Position numbers and translations under genes: made by a program. A DNA stretch of 32,266 nt from Bacteroidia bacterium (GTDB lineage: Bacteria; Bacteroidota; Bacteroidia; Chitinophagales; Chitinophagaceae): the NCBI GenBank assembly GCA_030426665.1, contig JAUHYD010000026.1, positions 1 through 32,266 on the forward strand. The letters are read 5' to 3'. Every line of letters begins with the position of its first letter. Position 1 is the first letter of the stretch. The notes below the pieces were generated by a model. It worked only from the letters and a program-made list of their open reading frames with translations, was not told where the DNA came from and searched no databases. Of this stretch, positions 8,122-14,807 are shown one piece after another.

Positions 8122-10401
8122 ATGAAAGCTATTATTCAGATTGTTTTGCTGGTCTTTTTTTCTGTTGGTGTAAATGCTCAAGGGGACTATTGTGCTTTGT
8201 CGTCGACATTACCGCAAAACTGGCACTGTATGGGGCCATTTACCGATTACTATGGTACTGCTGAGTATAATGGAAGAGTAGATTTTGTATGGACGAATCC
8301 AAATGATATGGGGCATATTATGGCAGCAGCAAATCTGGGTGGCCTCTGGGTAACGCACGATACGGGGCATAATTGGCATTGCCTCACAGATAATGTGGTT
8401 TCCGGCAATCGTCGTGGGCAAGTGCCGGGTGTTATAGGTCCGGTTAGTCTTGCCGTTTCGACAGTTGACACTAACGTTATTTACATGCAGATAGGTATGC
8501 CGCGCACCACCGAGAAGTCATGGGGATATAGTCTGGGAATGGTGTACACCTTAGATGGTGGTAAAACCTGGAAGGGTGATGCCCGGTATGACGATATTCT
8601 TGGCCGGAGCCTGCTCTCAGAGTATTCGTATCATGAGCGGGTAGGCGCGAAGTTTATGCCTGACAAGGGATGGCTTTTTGCATATAGTGGTAGTAGCGTA
8701 ATTGTAAAAAGGAACGCCCGCCGGCGTAAGTGGAAAAACATTTCGCCAAAGAGTCTTCCGGATAAGTTTAATTTTTCCGGGTTTGACTTTTGTAAAAGAG
8801 ATCCCAACAAAGTAGTGTTTATTGGCGATGTACAGGATGGACGAGGAGCCAGATTGTGTGTGTATGACGTCAGTGCCGGAAAGTGGAATGTGCTGACTCC
8901 GAGGCTGCCCTCAGAAGGGGATACGCTTGACGGTATACAATACATTTCTGTTTCCGGTTTAGATTCAGTTTTTCTTTTCGTCTCAGGGCATAATAGCAAG
9001 ACGAAGTTTAGTTATCTGGTTAAGGGGGCGTTGAATGCTGAAACATTAACGGTCGTGAATAACGCTGCACCCTTCCGATTGCTGACCGTTTCTCCGGTAG
9101 ACCAGAATGTAATGTATGCGGCTCATCCGGTTAGTCCGTTTCTTATGTCGACTGATGGTGGCGTAAGTTTTACCGGTTTGTCCAGGTATGGTGGGCCGGG
9201 GCGTCAGGGTAGTCATTCAGACCCCAGGTGCCTGACATTGTATAGCGCAACAAAAGGAGGTAAAGGAGATGTGTTGTTTGGCGGAACTGATGGAGGTATT
9301 GTGATGAAGACTCCGGCCGTAAAGGTGTTTAGTAGTATAACCGGTAAGGGGATTTGTATTACTCAATTTTACGGCTTGTCTAATACCGAGTTGAATGAAG
9401 ACTACATGGTTGCAGGTGCACAGGATCATGGTATAATGTCCTACATCAGGAATAGGCACACTCCCTGGGAGCTTACGTTTGGTGGTTCTGACGGGTTTCT
9501 TGTAAAGCTGACAAATCGAGATACTGCGGTTGCCTATCTTGGGATAAACCTACCACGACTACGAGCGCTTCAATTTAAAGATACGAACATCGTGAAGCTC
9601 AGACTTGTTAGTCCGAATGACATGGTTGATGGCTGCATGTACTGCTATCACAATCCGATACAGCGTCCTATTTTTTTTGACAATAATAATGCTGCGTATG
9701 TGGGTTATCGCAAGGTTTGGAAAAAGACGCTTGCACAGCCCACCTGGGAGGAGGCGTTTAATGGCAGTATGCCTTTGCCGGACACTATTCCCAGGAAAGT
9801 GGGAGATATTATAATAGCGGAGCAGGATAGTAACATTGCCTATGTGGCATATCGCGAGTCTGGTTCTCCCGGGCGCATGGATAAGCTATCTAATCATAAG
9901 TTGTTTGTTTCGAAAAACGCAAGTGGCGATAATCCTATATGGGAGCAAATTACTCCGGAGCATATACAATGGGAGCGCATTAATGATGTAGAAATAAACC
10001 AGGATACACCTTCGGAATTGTGGGTGGGTTACGGAGACTTTATCCATGCCTACATGAATACAGATATTAGGGACATGAGAGATCGTGTTGAATATTCTCC
10101 CGATTTCGGGCATACCTGGTATAATGTATCACATGGGTTGCCGAACTTTCCCGTCAATAAAATTTTGTGTCAAAAAGGAAGTAACAGGATATTATACGCA
10201 GCCACAGATATCGGTGTTTACCGATGCGACTTTAGCACGTTTGATAAGAATAATGAATCGGGCTATGGAATCATGTGGGAGTGTTTTCACGAGGGGTTAC
10301 CAGATTGTCAGGTGACAGATATGGAGTTTAACTACAAATCGGGTAAATTGAGAATAGCAACATTCGGTCGGGGTGTATGGGAAACAGATATACCGGAGTG
10401 A
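8122..10401 (+). CDS. Secreted beta-propeller protein with Asp-box (BNR) repeats
   Basis: I placed the start of this 759-residue protein at ATG 8122; a TTG two codons upstream is less likely. Residues 1-20 form a signal peptide ending VNAQ. Asp-box motifs of the form S/T-x-D-x-G-x-T-W recur: VTHDTGHNW near 78, YTLDGGKTW near 143, STDGGVSF near 342 and YSPDFGHTW near 658. This is the signature of sialidase/sortilin-like propellers. It ends ATFGRGVWETDIPE, a strand that in related Bacteroidota proteins is commonly followed by a type IX sorting domain; here the stop comes directly after it. The function is unknown; Asp-box propellers are often glycan-binding or hydrolytic, but I cannot identify a sialidase active site. 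Confidence 0.87.
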   Translation: MKAIIQIVLLVFFSVGVNAQGDYCALSSTLPQNWHCMGPFTDYYGTAEYNGRVDFVWTNPNDMGHIMAAANLGGLWVTHDTGHNWHCLTDNVVSGNRRGQVPGVIGPVSLAVSTVDTNVIYMQIGMPRTTEKSWGYSLGMVYTLDGGKTWKGDARYDDILGRSLLSEYSYHERVGAKFMPDKGWLFAYSGSSVIVKRNARRRKWKNISPKSLPDKFNFSGFDFCKRDPNKVVFIGDVQDGRGARLCVYDVSAGKWNVLTPRLPSEGDTLDGIQYISVSGLDSVFLFVSGHNSKTKFSYLVKGALNAETLTVVNNAAPFRLLTVSPVDQNVMYAAHPVSPFLMSTDGGVSFTGLSRYGGPGRQGSHSDPRCLTLYSATKGGKGDVLFGGTDGGIVMKTPAVKVFSSITGKGICITQFYGLSNTELNEDYMVAGAQDHGIMSYIRNRHTPWELTFGGSDGFLVKLTNRDTAVAYLGINLPRLRALQFKDTNIVKLRLVSPNDMVDGCMYCYHNPIQRPIFFDNNNAAYVGYRKVWKKTLAQPTWEEAFNGSMPLPDTIPRKVGDIIIAEQDSNIAYVAYRESGSPGRMDKLSNHKLFVSKNASGDNPIWEQITPEHIQWERINDVEINQDTPSELWVGYGDFIHAYMNTDIRDMRDRVEYSPDFGHTWYNVSHGLPNFPVNKILCQKGSNRILYAATDIGVYRCDFSTFDKNNESGYGIMWECFHEGLPDCQVTDMEFNYKSGKLRIATFGRGVWETDIPE

Positions 10402-10409
10402 AGAAGCAT

Positions 10410-10438
10410 AAAAAAAGGGCATCTGAATCAGATGCCCT
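10410..10438 (-). terminator. Intrinsic terminator of the cold-shock gene
   Basis: AGGGCATCT (10416-10424) pairs with AGATGCCCT (10430-10438) around a five-base loop. Read on the minus strand the hairpin is followed by seven Ts (10416-10410), a classic intrinsic terminator for the cold-shock transcript. On the plus strand only two Ts follow, so it is a poor terminator for the propeller gene. Confidence 0.85.
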
Positions 10439-10467
10439 TGCTCAAATAAAGTATGTATTGAATAAGA

Positions 10468-10659
10468 TTAGATAACGCGAACGTTAACTGCATTTAATCC
10501 TTTCTTACCATTTTGAACTTCGAAAGAAACCTTATCGTTCTCACGGATTTCGTCATAAAGACCTGAAACGTGAACGAAAATGTCCTCACCACCGTTAGAT
10601 GGAGAAATGAAACCAAATCCTTTAGTTCCATTGAAAAATTTTACTGTACCTTCTTGCAT
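10468..10659 (-). CDS. Cold-shock protein, CspA family
   Basis: This 63-residue single cold-shock domain has the two RNA-binding motifs: RNP1 as KGFGFI near residue 13 and RNP2 as DIFVHVS near residue 26. The family binds single-stranded RNA and DNA and acts as an RNA chaperone. The gene is monocistronic: a strong Bacteroidota promoter lies just upstream (10718-10685) and an intrinsic terminator just downstream. The length is slightly below the usual 65-70 residues but the domain is complete. Whether it is cold-induced or constitutive cannot be read here; no long structured 5' leader is present, since only about 20 bases separate the expected transcription start from the ATG. Confidence 0.95.
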   Translation of the reverse strand: MQEGTVKFFNGTKGFGFISPSNGGEDIFVHVSGLYDEIRENDKVSFEVQNGKKGLNAVNVRVI

Positions 10660-10684
10660 TTTACTGTTTTTAATAAATGAACCA

Positions 10685-10718
10685 CAAAGGTAGGATAAAT
10701 TAATTTATAAATATCAAA
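10685..10718 (-). promoter_or_regulatory. Bacteroidota promoter of the cold-shock gene
   Basis: On the minus strand, TTTG (10718-10715), a 22-base AT-rich spacer and TACCTTTG (10692-10685) match the Bacteroidota sigma-ABfr -33/-7 consensus. The ATG follows 25 bases later. Confidence 0.8.
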
Positions 10719-10830
10719 TTTTTTTTGAAAAAGAAATTGAAGAGGTAATTCACTAACAATAATTCAGCTCTTGCCTATGCTTGCCGAAAGGGTGTCGCCA
10801 AGTGTAATTTCAGTAGGGTGAATAACATTT

Positions 10831-10882
10831 TTTATTTTTCAGAATTGAAGTTTTACATTTGAAGTTTGAATTTATTTTTCAG
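10831..10882. repeat. Direct repeat TTTATTTTTCAG upstream of purA
   Basis: The 12-base sequence TTTATTTTTCAG occurs at 10831-10842 and again at 10871-10882, exactly 40 bases apart, in the leader of purA. The second copy abuts the palindrome. Both copies contain a TATTTTTC -7-like element, so this may be a duplicated promoter element or simply an AT-rich coincidence. Confidence 0.5.
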
Positions 10883-10896
10883 CCGGATTAATCCGG
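10883..10896. promoter_or_regulatory. Perfect 14-bp palindrome upstream of purA
   Basis: CCGGATTAATCCGG is a perfect inverted repeat ending 19 bases before the purA ATG. It directly follows TATTTTTC (10873-10880), a near-match to the -7 box, so it would cover the expected transcription start. It could be a repressor operator or a short RNA hairpin at the 5' end of the message. Confidence 0.45.
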
Positions 10897-10915
10897 ATAA
10901 ATATTCTGTTTCAGC

Positions 10916-12184
10916 ATGATAGACGTATTGTTGGGTTTGCAATGGGGGGATGAAGGAAAGGGCAAGATAGTAGATTACCTTGCCGAAAAGTATGACATAA
11001 TAGCCAGGTTTCAGGGTGGTCCAAACGCGGGTCATACTTTGTATATTAAGGAGAAGAAGGTGGTACTACATACAATACCATCAGGTATTTTTCAAAGTCA
11101 CTGCCTTAATCTGATTGGCAATGGTGTAGTAATAGACCCTGCAACTCTATGTAAAGAGATAGATTCTGTTTTGCCTTTGTGTCCTGACCTACTGGACAGA
11201 TTATTCCTGTCGCAAAAAGCGCATTTGATTTTACCAACGCACCGTGCATTAGATGCTGCATCTGAAGCGTCGAAAGGCGAAGAGAAAATCGGTTCAACGC
11301 TTAAGGGTATCGGACCCGCATATATGGATAAGACAGGGAGAAACGGTATCAGAGTAGGTGATATACTGTCTGATAGTTTCGATGAGAAATACGCGAAACT
11401 AAAGAAAAAGCACCTGGAGCTTATAAGGCAATATGGTGGTGTAGCTATAGATTGGGAACAATGGGAACAGCCGTTTTTTGAGGCGGTGGCGAGGATGAAG
11501 CAGTTGCAAATAGTAAATGCGGAGTATTGGTTGGAGAATCATATCAAAGAAGGAAAGAAAATCCTTGCTGAAGGTGCTCAGGGAAGCATGCTGGATGTGG
11601 ACTTCGGAACCTATCCGTTTGTAACGTCTTCTAATACGATAGCCGCAGGGGTATGCAGTGGATTGGGCGTTTCGCCATCAAGGATAGGTGATGTATATGG
11701 CATCACAAAAGCATATTGTACGCGAGTAGGTAGTGGCCCTTTTCCTTCGGAGTTGGAGGATGAAACCGGTGAAGCGCTTCGACGTGCCGGAAATGAATTT
11801 GGTGCAACTACCGGCCGCCCCCGTCGGTGTGGTTGGATAGACCTCGTAGCCTTGCGTTATGCAGTTATGTTGAGTGGTGTGAATAAGTTGATTCTCACTA
11901 AAACGGATGTTTTAGATGGGTTTACGCCACTAAAAGCCGCAACTTCGTATATGGTTAACGGAGTTGAAACTAAGGAGCTGCCGTTTGATTTGTGTGAAAA
12001 AGGTATTTCACCTGTGTATACTGAATTAAATGGTTGGGACAAGCCTATCAGCAGTTGTAGCGAATATGGGGAGCTGCCGATTGGTTTCAAGGAATATTGC
12101 CAATTTATTGAGGAGTACTTAGGTGCGAAAATTTCTCACATTTCTAATGGTACCGGCAGACATCAATTAATTGTAATATCTTAA
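10916..12184 (+). CDS. purA: Adenylosuccinate synthetase
   Basis: A 422-residue enzyme joining IMP and aspartate with GTP to make adenylosuccinate, the first committed step to AMP. Visible hallmarks are the N-terminal glycine-rich loop LGLQWGDEGKGKIVDYLAEK (residues 5-24, with the catalytic Asp and Lys), GGPNAGHT near 35, GSTLKGIGPAY near 126, GAQGSMLDVDFGTYPFVTSS near 219 and TTGRPRRCGWIDL near 299. Length is normal for the family. The ATG start gives the usual MIDVLLGLQWGDEGKGK. A palindrome and a direct repeat lie in its upstream region, and it is followed by the Lys/Asp-rich protein gene after 81 bases. Confidence 0.97.
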   Translation: MIDVLLGLQWGDEGKGKIVDYLAEKYDIIARFQGGPNAGHTLYIKEKKVVLHTIPSGIFQSHCLNLIGNGVVIDPATLCKEIDSVLPLCPDLLDRLFLSQKAHLILPTHRALDAASEASKGEEKIGSTLKGIGPAYMDKTGRNGIRVGDILSDSFDEKYAKLKKKHLELIRQYGGVAIDWEQWEQPFFEAVARMKQLQIVNAEYWLENHIKEGKKILAEGAQGSMLDVDFGTYPFVTSSNTIAAGVCSGLGVSPSRIGDVYGITKAYCTRVGSGPFPSELEDETGEALRRAGNEFGATTGRPRRCGWIDLVALRYAVMLSGVNKLILTKTDVLDGFTPLKAATSYMVNGVETKELPFDLCEKGISPVYTELNGWDKPISSCSEYGELPIGFKEYCQFIEEYLGAKISHISNGTGRHQLIVIS

Positions 12185-12265
12185 AATAAATATGTTTAAT
12201 TAAGCAAAAAAAATTTGGCAATATCGCCAAACTATTAAAATTTTACGGCTTCAAGATTTAGAGCT

Positions 12266-12697
12266 ATGAAATCGAATACGGATAAAAAAACTGCAACGAA
12301 AAAGAGTGCCAAAGCAAGCACTGCTCCGGCAAAGAAAAAAGCCGTAACCAAGGCGGCAAAAGGCGAACCGGATGACGACGAAATTGACGAGGAGGAAACG
12401 CCGGTAAAGAAGTCTAAGAAAAGCCCTGTCGCTTCATCGAAGAAGACAGCAAAGAAAAAGTCGGACGACGATGACGACGACGATGATTATGACGATGACG
12501 ACGATGATTTTAATTCAGACGATGATGACTTTGAGATTGACATAGATAAGGAGTTCGAGGAGTTTGAAATGCCAAAGTCGAAAACAAAGTCAACAAAGAA
12601 GAAATCATCAAAAGATGATGACTTTGATATGGACGATGACTTCAAAGATTTAGGGTTTTTCTCTGATGATTTTGACGACGACGACGATGACTTTTAG
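12266..12697 (+). CDS. Lys/Asp block polyampholyte protein, histone-H1-like N-terminus
   Basis: The 143 residues are almost entirely low complexity. Residues 1-34 are Lys/Ala/Thr-rich with histone-tail-like KKSAK and PAKKK motifs; acidic and basic blocks then alternate: acidic 36-44, Lys-rich 48-65, acidic 67-101 with two runs of six or more Asp, Lys-rich 104-116, acidic 117-143 ending in DDDDDDF. No signal peptide is seen, so it is probably cytoplasmic and disordered. Comparable Lys-rich proteins bind nucleic acid, while Asp tails bind cations or basic proteins; either role here is inference. The reading frame is supported by clean start and stop positions and clear codon structure. It lies between purA and pabB on the same strand. 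Confidence 0.85.
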   Translation: MKSNTDKKTATKKSAKASTAPAKKKAVTKAAKGEPDDDEIDEEETPVKKSKKSPVASSKKTAKKKSDDDDDDDDYDDDDDDFNSDDDDFEIDIDKEFEEFEMPKSKTKSTKKKSSKDDDFDMDDDFKDLGFFSDDFDDDDDDF

Positions 12698-12758
12698 AAA
12701 TGTCTGAATTGCTGTTTTAATCAGTCGTTGCTGGCGATAATAACAACACGGTAATATA

Positions 12759-14054
12759 TTGGTTAGAAACAAAAAGAGCTATGTATTAGAGCGGAATGAT
12801 TTGCCGCATATAAAGGTTAGGATGTTGAACTGGGCAAGCCGGTTTAATGTCCTAACTTTTTTTGATAGTAATGCGTACAATACAAATGACCGTGGCTTTG
12901 AAGTGTTGCTTGCTGCCGGAGTTGCGGAATGGGTTGACAATGATACTGATGATCCGCTAAAGGAGTTGCAGCGGGTACATGATGCCCGCAAGGACTGGGT
13001 GTTCGGTCATATTTGTTACGACTATAAAAATGTTTTGGAGCCAAGGTTATCTTCCTCACATGAATCAGTATCGGGCTTCCCGGATATTCGGTTCTATATC
13101 CCTGAGACAGTTTGTTACATTACGTCGTTGTCCGGTGAACTGATGATAGAAACGACCGGCTCTCCGGACGAAATTTATGATGCGATTACAAAGGCTGATA
13201 ATTTCACACATTCTGAGAAAATACCCTCATTAAAGTTTTCTGCACTTACCGACAAACAAACCTACATAGAAACGATAGACAAGTTAAGAGCACACATTGC
13301 TGCCGGCGACTGTTATGAAATAAACTATTGCACTTGTGGTTACGTAGATGACGTTGTTGTTGATCCGATTGCGGCATACAGCGCATTGAATAAATTGTCT
13401 CCGGCACCGTTTGCGGCCTATTATCGATTGGACGACAAATACCTGATGTGTGCGAGCCCTGAGCGATACCTGAAAAAGACAGGAACGAAGATTCTTTCGC
13501 AGCCCATTAAAGGTACTGCGCGTCGGGATAGCGATGCTGTAAAAGATAACGAGATAAGGAATGCGCTTTCCAAAGACACGAAAGAGCTCGCCGAAAATGT
13601 GATGATAGTTGATCTGGTGCGTAACGATCTGGCGCGGAGTTGCGAAACAGGTAGCATTGTAGCGGAAGAGCTGTTCGGGGTTTATTCTTTTCCGCAGGTA
13701 CATCAATTGATATCCACTATAAGTGGCACATTGCGCAAAGGGGTTCCCTTCACCGATGCTATCCGATATTCGTTTCCGATGGGTAGCATGACCGGTGCGC
13801 CAAAGTATAAAGTGATGCAGTTGATTGAGCAATATGAGCAAATGAAAAGAGAATTGTTCGCAGGTACTGTTGGCTATATTACCCCGGACGGAGACTTTGA
13901 TTTTAATGTTGTGATACGTAGTCTGTTTTATAATGAGCGTACAAAACGACTGTCCTATCAAACCGGAGGGGCAATAACCTTTGATAGTGACCCTGAAAAA
14001 GAATACGCAGAAATGAGGCTTAAGGCCTGGGCTTTGGAGCGTATTTTTGAGTAG
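12759..14054 (+). CDS. pabB: Aminodeoxychorismate synthase component I
   Basis: A 431-residue chorismate-binding enzyme that aminates chorismate for p-aminobenzoate and folate synthesis. The active-site motif PIKGTARR is diagnostic: PabB has Lys in PIKGT where anthranilate synthase TrpE has Ala. Further family motifs are NVMIVDLVRNDLARS, FPMGSMTGAPK and GTVGYITPDGDFDFNVVIRS; the N-terminal half (RMLNWASRFNVLTFFDS, VFGHICYDYKN) matches the usual Bacteroidota form. The start is TTG 12759; the next in-frame ATG, at RMLNW, would cut into the conserved N-terminus. It would need a PabA/TrpG glutaminase partner and PabC, neither in this window; folC at 26645 serves the same pathway. Confidence 0.93.
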   Translation: MVRNKKSYVLERNDLPHIKVRMLNWASRFNVLTFFDSNAYNTNDRGFEVLLAAGVAEWVDNDTDDPLKELQRVHDARKDWVFGHICYDYKNVLEPRLSSSHESVSGFPDIRFYIPETVCYITSLSGELMIETTGSPDEIYDAITKADNFTHSEKIPSLKFSALTDKQTYIETIDKLRAHIAAGDCYEINYCTCGYVDDVVVDPIAAYSALNKLSPAPFAAYYRLDDKYLMCASPERYLKKTGTKILSQPIKGTARRDSDAVKDNEIRNALSKDTKELAENVMIVDLVRNDLARSCETGSIVAEELFGVYSFPQVHQLISTISGTLRKGVPFTDAIRYSFPMGSMTGAPKYKVMQLIEQYEQMKRELFAGTVGYITPDGDFDFNVVIRSLFYNERTKRLSYQTGGAITFDSDPEKEYAEMRLKAWALERIFE

Positions 14055-14165
14055 TAGGGCAATGTATTCTGAAATAAAATGTACCTGTCATTATTATTCT
14101 TGGTTCACAAACACGATATTTGTAAGCATTTGCGCCCATTTCGCCGTGCGACAAGTAGAAGAGGA

Positions 14166-14807
14166 ATGATAAAAAAGACATTTTTACTGCCTATCCTGTT
14201 GGTGTTGATGACCACATTTTGTTGCACAGAAGCTGATGCTCAGTATCTGGCACCTCGTCTGTCTGTACACTTGTCCAATCCTTTGGGGCTGGTAACGAAA
14301 GGCGGTGTGAAATTGCAATATCGCGCAAACAACGGGCACTCATTTCTGGCAGGGTATCGAAAGTATTGGGGCTTTTTTCCGGGCTTTCAAGGGGCGGTAG
14401 AGTACCATAGGTACTTCAGGACATGGCGGAGGTCTGAGGGGTTTCTATACGGCAGGGTAGGGATGGGTGAGAGTGGCTATACGCCTAAGCCTTATTTCAG
14501 CGGCTGGGAGACTCCTTACAATAGTCCTATGAGTTACGGTTTTGCCGGAGCGGGTGGAGGAAGGCGTTACAATTTCGGTCACTTTTTTATAGAAGCAAAT
14601 GTTGGTTTAAAGTATGCATGGTTGCTTGATGATATAAAAGGGTATAATGAAAACCTTTTTTACTCATTGGGCCCCGCGTCACTGATAGATTGCAGCTTCC
14701 ATTTTGGTTTTCAATTCTTCAACGAGGAGCGTCAGATGTTCAGTAAGACATTGAAAAGTCGGCGTCCTACCAGATACAGGTCAAAAAATAAGGTGCATTA
14801 CTACTAG
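14166..14807 (+). CDS. Exported protein, probable outer-membrane beta-barrel
   Basis: I start this 213-residue protein at ATG 14166, preceded by the SD-like AGAGGA and giving a signal peptide from IKKTFLLPILLVLM to DAQ. An upstream in-frame ATG at 14079 would add 29 residues of non-signal character. The mature part has alternating aromatic strands (GHSFLAGYRKYWGFFPGFQG, FEANVGLKYAWLL-like) typical of small outer-membrane barrels and ends in a basic tail. No family is recognised. Its stop codon overlaps the stop of the convergent aminopeptidase gene by four bases (CTAG at 14804-14807). Confidence 0.75.
   Translation: MIKKTFLLPILLVLMTTFCCTEADAQYLAPRLSVHLSNPLGLVTKGGVKLQYRANNGHSFLAGYRKYWGFFPGFQGAVEYHRYFRTWRRSEGFLYGRVGMGESGYTPKPYFSGWETPYNSPMSYGFAGAGGGRRYNFGHFFIEANVGLKYAWLLDDIKGYNENLFYSLGPASLIDCSFHFGFQFFNEERQMFSKTLKSRRPTRYRSKNKVHYY

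Noticed and set aside
12214..12231. Small hairpin TTTGGC/GCCAAA after purA as a terminator
   Set aside because: The stem is six bp and no T-run follows on the plus strand; the A-run lies on the wrong side.
13284..13961. Long 225-codon minus-strand frame opposite pabB
   Set aside because: The pabB frame is well conserved with clear motifs; the antisense frame has no recognisable features.
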